Origin: Ampullaceana balthica
Taxonomy: Eukaryota > Mollusca > Gastropoda > Lymnaeidae
Assembly: GCA_944989445.1 (NCBI GenBank)
Contig: CALYLW010000207.1
Location: 1 to 64,000 of the forward strand
Length of the DNA stretch: 64,000 nucleotides
Direction of reading: 5' to 3'
The translations under genes and the position numbers were made by a program. The notes below the pieces were generated by a model, which worked only from the letters and a program-made list of their open reading frames with translations, did not search any database and was not told where the DNA came from. Shown one piece after another: positions 45,460 to 57,423 of this stretch (position 1 is the stretch's first letter; each line of letters opens with the position of its first letter).

Positions 45460-46193
45460 CTTCTCTTCCGTTTTGTATTAATTGTAACATGGCATTGTCC
45501 AACGAGTCCATGAACCCCAGTAAACTGAAGCGGCATCTGAACTCAAATCATCCAGGATTGAAAGACAAGCCGAAAAGTTATTTCGCATCCATTCGGTCCA
45601 ACTTAGAGCAGCAATAAAAAATAATGAAGAAATTCTCCTCAATTTCTGTCAAAGCTCAGTTAGCAAGCTATAAAATTGCGAATCTTTAAGTCAAACAAAA
45701 TAAATCTCATTTGGACACTGAGACAATCATATTGCCGTCTTTACGAATCGCAGTTGAGACTATGGAGTTGGGACCCGACGCTGTTTAAAAATAAATAAGA
45801 TTCCACTGTCTCACCAGAAGATGGGACGTTGGATTGCTGACATTTCGACAGATTTGGACAATCAAATTAAAGAGCATTTTGCGGAAGCCGACGACATCAA
45901 AAGCTCTGGGCAATGCAAATCGATGAAAGTACTGACATCAGCGGAAAGGCACAACTGCTCGCATACGTCAAACGTGAAAGACTGCAGATGATAGACAGAG
46001 AAATGAGAGTTTGCTTAACCAGCAATGAGCCGCGTTTTGAGCTCATCTGCTCCAAAGAAAACGCTCAAGTATCTCATTAATTATGAAACATCTTTTGAAT
46101 AAACACTGATTTCTTGTTTTTTGTGAGGTGTGCCGTGCAAATTTTTTACCAGTTTAGTGTGCCATGAACGATTTTCGGTTGGACAACACTGCT
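45460..46193 (+). pseudogene. ZBED5-like hAT transposase fossil
   Basis: A BED-type finger can be read near 45,470-45,555: FCINCNMALSNESMNPSKLK, then RHL...HPGLKDKP. Further on, IPLSHQKMGRWIADISTDLD and QLLAYVK-type segments match the ZBED5/FAM200-type hAT transposase order, in broken frames. The right end at about 46,178-46,193 is GGTTGGACAACACTG, the complement of a typical hAT terminus CAGTGTTGTCCAACC. Only parts of the coding region remain. Confidence 0.65.
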
Positions 46194-46240
46194 ATAGAGT
46201 CTAAAGACTATAGTCTATAGACTCTATAGACTATAGTTAT
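46194..46240. repeat. Short palindromic TATAGTC/GACTATA repeat
   Basis: AGTCTAAAGACTATAGTCTA is followed by TAGACTCTATAGACTATAG. Overlapping inverted repeats border the end of the hAT fossil. Confidence 0.7.
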
Positions 46241-46815
46241 AGTATCAGCACAGGCACCGGCACAGGCTTCACCATGGCCATGGCATTGAATATTGAAGAC
46301 ATTGAAGATCATGCTTATTTTTACATTGCTGCTTAGGTTTTTGGCGTTTGGAGACCCAGACATTCTAAGTCATTCTTGAGTTGTTGGAAGGCTGCTCTTG
46401 CCTTCCCAATCCTTATTCTGACATCAGCATAAATGATTACCGACTATAAAATAATAAATAAAAATACATTTGACGTCAAACTCAATGATTATCATCTCTT
46501 AAATGTATACTTACGAATTCGTCGAAACGGCATTTAAATGATTTGTTTTTAAATTATATAATTTTTACTCAAAATGTTAAGGCAAGGGAAACTATTCTGA
46601 AAAACAAAATTATATTTTGAACCAAACAAGCCTAGTTTGTATTTACTACTTATGCAACCTTTGTTTTTCACAAGTTTGCAGATCCGGTAAACGGTAAATG
46701 TACCTTTCTTCATTAGGGCTACCAAATGCTACCAGTACCAGCTTTACTTTATTACTTTATTAGTAGTAATTATTTTGCAATGAATGAAACAAGAACTTGG
46801 TCCTGGTCCCTGGCC

Positions 46816-46925
46816 TTGGTCTTACTCGTCTTACTCTTACTCTTAGTCTAAGTCTTAGTCTTACTTAGACTTAGTAACTTAGTACTCTTACTCTTAGTCT
46901 TAGTCTTAGCGCCCTTAGCCAAAGC
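46816..46925. repeat. Imperfect CTTAGT/CTTACT hexamer repeat
   Basis: A run of TCTTAGTCTTAC-type hexamers, interrupted. Simple sequence, no function evident. Confidence 0.75.
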
Positions 46926-47223
46926 CTTAGTAAGTTCGGGCCTTAGCCTCTTAGCACTTCAGTAAGTTTAGTTTAGGCATACACAGGGACAGACTTCGAC
47001 TTACTTCAGACAGTGAACTTAAGACAAAAACACAGTGAGTTTACACTCACACAGTTTGAGTGACAGTGATAAGTGAACCACTGAGTGATCAGTGAGTGAC
47101 AAAAGGAATTCTGACAAATTCTGAATCAACTGAATGATTCATTGAGGAGGCATTATCGTTGATGACTCAACTCTATGAATGAATTAAACTTTAATTTAGT
47201 TAATTACTAATAATAATTATTAC

Positions 47224-48072
47224 GAAGTGATTATTCACACGGTTTTGGCCGTGCGGATAATGCCGAGTATTATCCGCACGGGTCGTCGGCGCATGCGTAT
47301 TCTAGGGGCTGGACGCATTGAGAAAAAAAAACGCGCCCGGTGTAGACAAAATAAAAGCCGATATCACTCGATTTCGGCTAAAATGTGTAATTTAAATGCT
47401 AATACAAATTAAAATTTCATGATTACTGAAGTTTTAAAGTAACACTGCCATAAAAAAAATGATTTGTGTCCAATTAATGATAACTCTTATAATTGTAAAA
47501 TAACGCACTTAAATCGTCAGCTTCTCCAGGTGAGTGGTTAGTCATAGCTTAGTTCCATGAAGCATAATGGTATGCGGATCGAATCCCCGGACGGTCTTAC
47601 TTATATATTTTTTTAATATATTTTTTTTTCATTAGTTATTATTTTTTTTGTTGCGTTTTTTGTTTGTTTGTTTTACAACCACAGTGAGGTTATTTGCAAA
47701 CACTAGCAGGCTCTTTTCCAGAAACATTTTATTATTCCCCCACCCATGCCTGTCTTATCTATTCTGTTTAATATTACTCACTGTTACTGTTACAGACTCT
47801 CACTTTTTATGCAGGTCCACTCAGATTATTGCTAAAATGGATTAAAAAATATAAGATTCCAGGCACGGGAAAGACGGTTAAAATGACAATTTAATTATTT
47901 TTATACCCTCCAAACCAAAATATGTCAAAAAGCAATGATACATAAATAATAAGCAGTTAAGAATTTAGATATCGTTTGGCATCATTCGCACGGTCAAAAC
48001 CGTGAGGCAGTGCGGTTTACAGTGCGGATAATGTTGGACATTATTCGCACTTCCAAAACCGTGCGAATAACG
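47224..48072. mobile_element. Terminal-inverted-repeat element, copy 2, with tRNA-like internal boxes
   Basis: The left terminus GAAGTGATTATTCACACGG continues as GTTTTGGCCGTGCGGATAAT. The right terminus ends CCAAAACCGTGCGAATAACG. The inverted ends extend about 60 bp, each with a second TTATCCGCAC arm. Internally A-box-like TAGCTTAGTTC (47,545-47,555) and B-box-like GGATCGAATCC (47,576-47,586) are spaced as in tRNA promoters. The left 470 bp match 6,099-6,570. No transposase. Confidence 0.75.
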
Positions 48073-48734
48073 CTTACCTAATTATTATTATAGTATAGTT
48101 AATATGGTATACTAATACAATTAATCATTACATGATTTGAGCAGAATCCATTTAAAATTTAAATTTTTTATTTACTTATCCTATACACCGAAATGGCAAA
48201 AATGAATCATTGTTGGAATAGAATTTATAGATGAAACCCGAAGCCGAAACTAAATATTTTCACCAAAATACCATTGTTTAAGGTGGAAAGAGGACCATTG
48301 GATTTTAATGGCATTCATTGTCATTGAAAGAGAGAGTGGACTTAATTTTCTGATGAAGTTCCAGACAGGCAACTAACTACTTAAATTTAAATTAAATGCA
48401 CTCCTGTATATCTTGACGTTTAACTAAAACTAAAAGTGCAAACTTTAAAAGGGCACAAACTGGGCTCTTTTACTAATACATTTACATGAATTCATGTTTC
48501 TAAATCATTATTTTGTAGATAAAGTCAACGTTTTCAGAATGTGTAATTACTTTAAGTTTGAGGAAAATCATGCATAGTCAGTTGATTTTTCAATGCATTC
48601 AATTTTCAAATTAATCATTAAAAAAATATTTTTTTTTACACTTTTCTATTTTAAAATTTGTGTTTTTTAAATGTATATTTCTGTTGAAATTATTAACTGT
48701 ACTGTAATATAAATATAAAAGAATCTTTTATTGG

Positions 48735-49440
48735 GGTCATGTCAAGAAAGGGTGGCCTCTACGGGGCTCGGCGGATGAGTAAGGTCGTGGGCCGAGGACC
48801 TGACCGCACCCCCTGTGACCTGAAACCGACAACTCCTGGCATGCAATGCCGAATTCCGATATGTTAGGTGTTAGGTGCTAGTTACATATGATTACAGTCG
48901 CTGTACGGATCTTAGACAAAGCATCTTAAATGCATTGTCGATGATGAAAACCAAAGTACCCGTTGAGGGGCGGGTAAATCCGAAGCAACAGTTTCATCCC
49001 CCTCATTTTACTACCAACGCTATTGAGCGGTGCTGGTTTAGGGCCAGGAGCGCCAGTACGGAATAGCAAAAGGTACCGCAAAGACCGCAGCGGGCGCCAG
49101 CTCTGAGGAAACCTTCCAGTGGGGGTTACACCCTAGGTAGGTCTTTGATGATTCCCCGCTCTGCGGCGGTCCTAACCATGCTTTGCCGGGGTGATGGAAA
49201 GTGGTAGCGGGTCGTACTAGGGAATTACACCCCTCCTTGTGAGGCCAATTTAGTGGGAGGCATTTTCGACTCTACGTCCTGAATGCCCAGGTGGCCGCTT
49301 CAGAAGCGATGTTTTCCGGGGGGGTTTCTCAGCTGTTACGTTCCTTTGGGGGCCAGATAGCAGAGATGGTCTTCTGGGAAGACCCATAAAGAGCACTAGG
49401 TTCGGGGCTTCTGATTTTCTTCCACATGTAGGATCATTGG
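48735..49440. other. GC-rich island of unknown nature
   Basis: About 700 bp clearly richer in G and C than its surroundings, from GGGGTCATGTCAAGAAAGG to CCACATGTAGGATCATTGGG. No convincing reading frame, tRNA or rRNA match was recognised. The abrupt edges suggest an inserted element, perhaps the 5' UTR of a retrotransposon. A short GGGATC/GGATCAT word occurs near the right edge. Confidence 0.5.
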
Positions 49441-49461
49441 GATCATGTAACCTACATAAAA

Positions 49462-49567
49462 ATTAATATGATTTTTCTTTATATGTTTTAATTGATAAAA
49501 TTCCTTGCATTGTAAAATTGTAAGGAATTTTATCAATTAAAAAATATAGAAGAAAAATCATATTAAT
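49462..49567. repeat. 106-bp inverted repeat (hairpin)
   Basis: The left arm ATTAATATGATTTTTCTT... pairs with the right arm ...AAGAAAAATCATATTAAT. The arms are about 46 bp with a few mismatches and the loop is about 12 bp. Noncoding, MITE-like. Confidence 0.9.
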
Positions 49568-50116
49568 GGAACTTGAAATGAGAAGAATATGATTTTAAAT
49601 ACCCAGCAAGTGTGGTAGATAACCCAAATGACAGTAATTAATAATTATAAGTGTTGATTATTAATAGGTGATATTAGGCTTTAATAAAGATATAGGTCCT
49701 TTCCCTACAGTCAAGTTACTTGAGGGTAGTGAATTGTCACGTGATTTATAATTAAGTAAAAGTTTTAGCCTAGTATGTAAACAACTTAGAATGTAACTAT
49801 GGTCTATAGGGAACGGCTAATATTAATCATTATCATTATTAATCATTTATGTCATAGTGGGTTTGGTTATATTTTTTACTCTAAATTGTTAAGTAATAAC
49901 CAAGGCAGAAAATTTTATTTATTTCTGCTTAAAATTTAACAATATACAATAGCAAATTGATCACATTAATTAAAATTAAGATATAGATGATGTAAAAATT
50001 GTTACTTGCATAAATTGTTAAATCTAGTGTCTACTTTCTACTTTAATGTCCTTTTTTTATATGCTAGTGCTTGATACTAAAATAATAATTTAGATTTTTT
50101 TAAAAAGGAATATAAA

Positions 50117-53100
50117 ATGCCAAATGACACAGATGAAGACGAGGAAGACATATGGAACTATACAATTAAAGCAAAAGGAAAGACACATTTTATCAGGACC
50201 AGTAATACTGTAGGCACAGTAACAAAAAGTAAACCTTCTTCTTCACATGGAAAATCTCCAAAGTTTGTTGAGCAAATAAGAAATAATGATTTACCTCAAA
50301 ATACAGGATTTTCCAGTGACCTAAAAAACAAGAAAGGTGAGTATTCATTTTATTTGCTATGACATTGGTACCCTGTATAAAGAAACCTTGTTGGAAGAAT
50401 GTTCTGTTGAATGAATGTTCCAAAGAACCAACCTGGCAGCAACTGTGACATTGTCTTGCACTTCAAACCCATGTCCATGTGGGTTCTCTGGCTTTGTTTC
50501 ATCTTTTGGGTATTTTCTTTTTTTTTATTCATTGAAAAACCATACAAAATTCTCTTGAAAGTTTTAAAATCCTGTATAGATTGGCATGTATGGGTATTTT
50601 ACTGGGATAACATACAACATTTGATTGTGAAAAGCCACACTTTTGTCAAAGCTAATTTTCAGTTTTAGCAACAGAAATCAGCTATAATTATTTGTCTGAC
50701 TTGAGCAAAGTAAACTCTTGGGCTACTTATTTTTAAAAAGTTATCATAGATATTAAATATTATGCAGCTTCAGCCCATATGTCAGAAAATTATATTAACT
50801 TACCAAATTATAATATCTCAATAAAGCCATGTAACCCAATAAGACCCAATAAGTTTTTAAAAATACAGTATATTCATTGAAATTTACTAATAATCTGTAA
50901 TTCAATTTTATTTACCAGGACATGACTCCAGGAAATCCCTCTCACTTGATATTAGTGAAAAACCTCTTTCTAAGAGCCAACATTTTTCCCATCAAGAAGT
51001 TATTGATATTGATTTGTTGGATCATGAAAGTTTCAGCTCTGTTAAAAAGTCTCCATCGATATCTAGTACTAAGAAAAATATTTCAAAACCAAAACCAAGT
51101 TCTAAAAAGCTAGCACCTAAAAAACGTTCTCCACAAAAACAAGGATTGTCAAATAAAAGCCATAACTCAGCCCAAGGCTCTAAATCCAATATTCATAATT
51201 TCTTTAGCCCTAAAAAGCATCCACATAAAAGGAAGAGTTCGGAGTCTATAGATGATCTAAAATTCACAGATGATGAGCTCATTTTTATAAGCAGAGACAT
51301 TGTTCAGGCTACAAACCTCAATCAAACTTCCAATAAATGTGTAAAAACAGAGGATGGCCCAGGATCAAATAGTGCTATAGATGAAAAAGAGATTTTTAAC
51401 GGTAAAGATGATAAAGAAATGTTTAACGCAAGCAGCATTACAGAGGAAATCGTCAATGAAATTATGAAGGAAAAACGATCTTGTGATTTAAATGGTGCTC
51501 ATAATAATTTTCAGGAAAATCTCTTACTAGGACTTTCACCAACTTCAAAATTAAAAGAATGTGACATTCATGGGAACTCTGTTGTTGATAAAGAGGCAGT
51601 TCAAGAGTCACCGGCTGATGGCATTTCTGAGCAGCTCTGTGGTGGCTTCTTCAATGATTCCGACACAGACCTCTTTAATTTCAGTGACGGTGCAGAATGC
51701 ATGGATGAAATGGACACAAATGATGCATCAGCCAATCATGGGAACATCTTTGTAACTAACACATCTAACACAAAATTGAATGAATCTCTCCCAACAGAGA
51801 AATCAAAAGTAAAAAGTGACCTTGTTTCTCTAGGATGTGGTTCATCCTCATCTGGCTCTCTGCCTCTACCTAGGTCAGTGATAAATGACAACATCATTTC
51901 TGTTGAGCAACCTGCATGTGTTCCTTCAGTAATAGCCACCAAGCAAACCTCGCTACATTCCTTCTTTCATATGAAACCTGGATTCAGTGCAACAACACAT
52001 TTACAGGTTAAAGCTAAAACTTCACACACGGGTAAGGGGCCCAGCAACATTTTTCACAATGTATCTTCTCGGCCTAGTCTCCGTCAATCAAAATCAGAGC
52101 AGCTGTTAACTAAGACTACTGGTAAGGTTACTATGAGGGATGCTGGCAAGACACAACACTCCTTAGAATCATGTGACTATGTTCAAGAGACTGAACCCCA
52201 GATAGAAAATGGCAAGAAAAGATATTGTCCCTTTTACAAGAAAATTCCAGGTAATTAATTTGCTACCATTTACTTAGTATGATTTTAAAGATTGAATGTA
52301 ATACTATAAAAACCATTTTTTCAGTTGTATAAACAAATTTGTTTATTAAAAACTCACAGCAACAAAAATGTTAACATTTTACTTCATGAAAACATCAGGT
52401 ACCTCAATCACCGTTGATGCCTTTCGTTATGGAGTTATTCCAGGTTGTCAGGCATATTTTCTCACACATTTTCACTATGACCATTATGGAGGACTTACAA
52501 AAAAATTTGCCCAGCCCATTTACTGCAGTCAGGTAATGTAAGAGATGTTTGTGATAGGTAGCGTTTTTAATCAAAGCAAAAGAGAATATGTTTTAGTTTA
52601 CTTACTACAGAGGATTTTTTAAAGTTCTTTTTTTTTATAGAGGAAAGTCATTGTTTTCTATTTAGAAAATGTTTTAAAATGCAACTGCTTTATTGGAAAA
52701 ATAATGACAGGTGACAGGTAACCTTGTAGAGAGTCGTATTGGTGTTGACGGGAGATGGATAAATCGTTTGCCTATGTGGAAGCCATGCCAAGTAGCTGGA
52801 ACTACCTTGACTTTGATGGAAGCCAACCAGTGAGTTCCACTATATTTATTGATTTATTTTTCGTTCATTTCTTTGAAAAACTCAACCAGCATGCAATTAT
52901 TATACTATATTTTTTAAAATCAAATCATAATTTTTGCTACATTACCTTTTTTCTACTCCCAGCTGTCCAGGGGCTGTCATAGTTTTATTTGAGCTAAAAG
53001 ATGGGAGGAAAATACTTCACACTGGAGATTTCCGTGCTTGTACAGAAATGGAGACTTATGAGATGTTACAAAATGTGACCGTATCTGAGCTTTACTTAGA

Positions 53101-55172
53101 CACCACGTAAGAAATTTTCAAAATTTTGTTGTTAAAATTTAAGTATCCTATTTATGCTGTGTTATTTCCTAAATTTCAGTAGAAGAAAAATTCCTTCATT
53201 TAAATGAGAGAAAAATACTTTTATCCTGCAATGTAACAATCTAAACAATTTTTTTTGTTTTGCGTCCTATAAAATATAGGTATTGCAACCCATCCTACGC
53301 GTTCCCAGCCCAGAGTGAAGTTATTAATTTTGTTGTGTCCCTCGTATTGAAACATGTCTCTCAATACCCAAGCACGTTAATTGTGTGTGGTGCTTATACC
53401 ATAGGAAAGGAGAAAATCTTCACTGGTAAGTTTATTAATTCAACTAATATCTTAAATATGCAAACTAAAATTTATTTAATTCTTTCTTTGAAGTTAATTT
53501 TTTTAAAGATAGTATTCCTGATTTATATAAATGAAATGATATATAATACATGAGATTTTTTAAAACCAGCTGGAAAATCATAAGATTTCAATAAGATCTG
53601 ATTTTTTTCTCCCTTTATTAAAGCAATAGCCAAAATCCTGAACACTAAGATATGTGTGATGAGTGACAAGAAAAAAGTCTTAGAATGTTTGGATGATGCA
53701 GATCTCAAGTCTAGGATAACTCTTGACTGGTCTCAAGGACAAGTCCATGTCCTTCCCATGGGAAAACTTAATCAAGAGGTTCATGAAATATAAGATTATT
53801 GAATTAAGAACAAACCACTTATTTTGAATTCGTTAGGAGGAAAAGTCAGTGGATGGAAAATATGCTGTATTAAAAAAAATTATTTTTTAAAGTTATGAGT
53901 TTAAAAAAAAATGTATTTACCTTTAATTTTGTATAGTTTATTATATAAATTGTGCATTGATTAATTAAATTATGAATTACTAGTGTATTACCAGTCAAAA
54001 ATGACGTAAGTTTTCAAAATAAATACATTTCAGCTGAAATCTATTAATTTTGAAAAAATACACATCAGAATAATAAATAATGTAATACAGAACTTTTATT
54101 TATTTTTATTTGATTCATTTATTATCATATTGAACTATTTTATGCGCTGCTTTCTAAAATTGAAAATCGATCGCATTGCCACCTAACAGCATTAAAAATT
54201 ACATCCATACATACAGACGACGGGAATTATGTATATTATGTATATTGCTTTTATTAAATTATTTTATATTTATATTTAATTGGTTATTCATTTTGTTCAC
54301 ACTTGATCAACATTAATGAAGATTTGACTTTGATTTTAATCTCTCAGGCTTTGTTTGAACACCAAAGAAAACATTCTCATTTTAAAACTGTGCTCGCCTT
54401 TCAACCAACTGGCTGGACACACAGTGATAAGATTATATCCCTGGAAACGTTGAGACCTAAGTGGAGTAAAAATGGAGTTACACTGTATGGTAGGAGAACT
54501 CAACTTTGTTTAGCTATCAGAACTAGGACACACAGAAAAAACAACCCAGATAATAAAATGAAAGCTGGCTTGATTTTTTTCTTCTTTCATTGAAAAGAAA
54601 AACATCAAAACGCCCCTTTTACTTTCTGCTTTTACACAAGAAATTTATTCTTAAAATTAACTTTTTTAAATAAAGTGTATTTTTTTAAAAACTACTTCAA
54701 GTATACACACTTGACTAAAACCATTTTAAACAGTTGTGGCCAACCTCTTTTGCTAAGCTGTGTTGTATCAGGTGAAATTAAAATTATCTGAACTATAGCA
54801 AAAGCAAAAAAAATTCATTACGAGGCATAATTAGGGAGAAGTTAATAAATCAACCCAAAAAAAGGGCTGTATCATCTTATTTAATCCCATTATTAAAAGG
54901 TTTTATCTTCAATGATTGTTTATTTTTAAAGGAACTAACTTTATCACCTCTTCGTTTCATTAATAGGTGTCCCCTACAGTGAACACAGCAGTTTCCTGGA
55001 GTTGAAACGATTTGTGCAGTTTTTAAAACCAAAGAAAATTCTTCCAACTGTAAATAATGGAAACCCTGCAGCTCGACAGAAAATGGAAGAGATTTTTAAA
55101 AATTGGCTTGAAGAAAAAACTGAAAAAGGCTCCTGTGTTCAGCAAGCTAAAATCAATTCTTGGATTATTTAG
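50117..55172 (+). CDS. DCLRE1A: DNA cross-link repair 1A / SNM1A nuclease, 9 exons, 865 aa
   Basis: Exons: 50117-50336, 50919-52250, 52399-52532, 52711-52829, 52963-53106, 53280-53425, 53624-53778, 54348-54489, 54967-55172. They total 2,598 nt in one frame with GT-AG introns. The protein is a nuclear 5'-3' exonuclease of interstrand-crosslink repair (family knowledge). A disordered 517-residue N-terminal half is followed by the catalytic core: [10 protein letters not shown], Asp524, the zinc-site motif H541-x-H543-x-D545-H546, NHCPG (His602), TGD (Asp624), LYLDTTYCNP, and beta-CASP motifs A (SDKKK, Asp713), B (HVLPM, His740) and C (Val799 in VPYSEHSS). A consensus PIP box QTSLHSFF lies at 416-423. 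A weaker KSNIHNFF at 162-169 and a SIM-like VIDID at 101-105 are also seen. No CxxC is present, so the UBZ4 finger of vertebrate SNM1A is missing. It is shorter than human SNM1A (about 1,040). Confidence 0.95.
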
Positions 55173-55323
55173 TTAAACAAGAAATATTTTTATATTGGCT
55201 TTAAATTATGTTAATTCCTAACATTGTGTGCTTAATTTTGACCTCTATTCAGAGTTGGCTCAAAAATAGCAATATGACATTGTTTTTTGATGTAGTTCAT
55301 TTCATGCTTTTTTTTAATATATA

Positions 55324-55329
55324 AATAAA
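55324..55329 (+). terminator. Polyadenylation signal of DCLRE1A
   Basis: AATAAA about 150 bp after the stop codon, on the coding strand, in AT-rich 3' UTR. The first canonical signal after the CDS. Confidence 0.7.
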
Positions 55330-56317
55330 GCAATTGACATGCATTCTTTGAATTTCAAATTGTTGCATATCACTAAATTTTTAAATTAGAAAATACACTA
55401 AATGATTTTACAAGTTTCTATTTAAATTTAAAAGTATTTTGGAAATCTCTTAGAAATATATATATATTCAAATATAAAGCTCCCTCTCTCTTTTTTGAAA
55501 TACTTTAACAGTTATGTTGATGTTATAAATCTAATCTAAAAATAATTCTTATTGGCATTATTTTTTCTGCTTTTTTAATTGCATCTATTGCTTATTATTA
55601 TTATTAAATATAAAAGTGGAAACTGATAAATTAGATAGATAGATAGATATATGTATAAAATGTGATATATTAGATCACAGAGTAAAATATAACTCCTAAA
55701 CTGAAATGCTATTTCTGGTATTTCAGATTACTATGGGCATTTAATTAAGGTGTTTTTGTTTTTTTTTAACTTTGAAAACTTCATTTCAAAGAGGCATTAC
55801 CCGGGGCAGACATGTTTATATAAAATGCTTTTTTCTATGGATTATTTAGATTTATTTAAATTATTAAGCGTGTATCATATCCAAATTCATATTTCGCTCA
55901 TCAAGAATGTAACTAAGGGAGAAAAAAAAATTGATGGTGGTCATAGAATTTTTACAATTACCAAACAAGCTGCACACCCAGTTATTTTTGGTTTCCCTAT
56001 TCATCGTTCCCAATGCTGTTAATAGTTGCACCCAAATACCCATGACCTCTTCTGTACAAGCATTGAATAGGACAAGATGGTATCCAGTTTTATATCAAAC
56101 ATATATATTTCTCATGCTAATGCAGGTGAGCTTAAGTCATCAACAATGCTGTCCAACAAGACATAATTTTTTTGTTAAGAGTAGTGTAGTCTTTATCATG
56201 TTTTTTTTTAAATAAGAGACAAAATTTTGTGACTGGAGTTTTGGTACTCCTTGATAATTTAGAAAAACAAATTTAATGAACATCCCAATAAATAAAAATT
56301 TGCTGTGCATGTTACCT
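55330..56317. other. Intergenic between DCLRE1A and the SINE cluster
   Basis: No gene recognised. A short GATA microsatellite lies at about 55,632-55,650. Confidence 0.4.
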
Positions 56318-56562
56318 TTTTTTTTGGTTGTGTGTGTGTGTGTGCCCCATAACCTCGTGGTCATAGGGGGTTCTAATGTTTCCGTTAGAACTTTCTTGGG
56401 GCTTGGTAGACCTTGGCGGTGCCCATCTCCTCTCCAGGTCTGCGGAGGACTTTTTAGCGATAGTCATTCATCAAGATTTTTATTGTGGCTTTAACGTGGG
56501 CTAGATCCCACGCCCCTCAGCTTGTGAGGCGAGTGCACTATTGACTTCGCTATCCAGTCGCC
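56318..56562 (-). repeat. tRNA-derived SINE
   Basis: On the - strand the head (56,562 downward) reads GCGACTGGATAGCGAAGTCA, then an anticodon-arm-like CTCGCCTCACAAGCTGAG and a B-box-like GGGATCTAGCCC. A body of about 150 bp follows, then a (CA)n and A-rich tail at about 56,318-56,345. Head, body and A-rich tail in this order are the hallmarks of a SINE. Confidence 0.7.
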
Positions 56563-56724
56563 ATTTTATGACCTTAAATTTAAGTCTCAAAAATTTATTT
56601 TAAACACCGTCATTAGCAAATTAAATAAAATTTAAAATATGTTTATATGTGACACCTTAATTAAATTTGCTTTGCAAGTGATAAAACCCTCTTCAACTAA
56701 TATAAATGTGAATTTCTTTCATTT

Positions 56725-57285
56725 TAGGGCTGTTATCAATTAATTTAAATTTAATCGTTAACTTTTGAAAAATTATCGATTAATTAATCGATAATTTCGA
56801 TTAAAGCCAAAAATAGAAATTTACGACGTCATTAAACTGAACATTTCTCACAGACATTGTAAATTAAGAATATTTATATATCAGCAATGTATTTGATCCT
56901 TTAAAAGAGAATTGTTTATGGCAGTGAACACAATAAACTTTTTCACCATCTTTGACTTTGCCATCCGCAGTTAGCTTAAAAAAAAATTTTTTGCTCAACT
57001 TTCTAGTTATATGTTTAAATTTAACTGCGCTGATGCTGTCAGCCATTTTTTAGTTGACGTCTGCAGGTCCACATAAAGTAATAAAATTAATTATAATATT
57101 ACGCGGGAGAAGTTTGTACGTAAAAAATATATAAATTATTATTAATAATTAATTATTTATTAATAAAAAATTTTAAAAATATTATAAATATTTTCTTTAA
57201 TTTTAATCAAATTAAAATAATTTTAATCGATAAAAAAATTTTTAACGATTAATCGAGAAATTAATAGTTAATTTCCGCAGCCCTA
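56725..57285 (-). mobile_element. hAT deletion derivative, TAGGGCTG family, copy 3, keeping a BED-finger frame
   Basis: Ends TAGGGCTGTTATCAATTAAT and TTAATTTCCGCAGCCCTA. Flanks TTTCATTT and TTTTATTT agree at 7 of 8 positions. On the - strand a 60-codon frame (57,046-56,864) reads KLTADGKVKDGEKVYCVHCH and KQFSFKGS, the first half of a BED-type zinc finger. This identifies the parent as a hAT transposon. Confidence 0.85.
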
Positions 57286-57423
57286 TTTTATTTATTTTTT
57301 TTAATTTTAAAAAAAATTGGAGTGGGGTTGTTGTACATTATTTGTAGTTAAATTTTAGTTGCAGTTCTTGAGGTAATCTAAATTATTCGCCAGAAATTAG
57401 GATAAGCTCAAGAAGCAAGCATG

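Noticed and set aside
48735..49440. Ribosomal RNA fragment
   Set aside because: It is GC-rich and structured-looking, but no conserved rRNA core sequence was recognised on either strand.
50117..55172. Functional link between the LACTB-like genes and the metallo-beta-lactamase-fold gene DCLRE1A
   Set aside because: The names share beta-lactamase but the folds are unrelated (serine PBP-like versus metallo-hydrolase). Proximity is probably chance.
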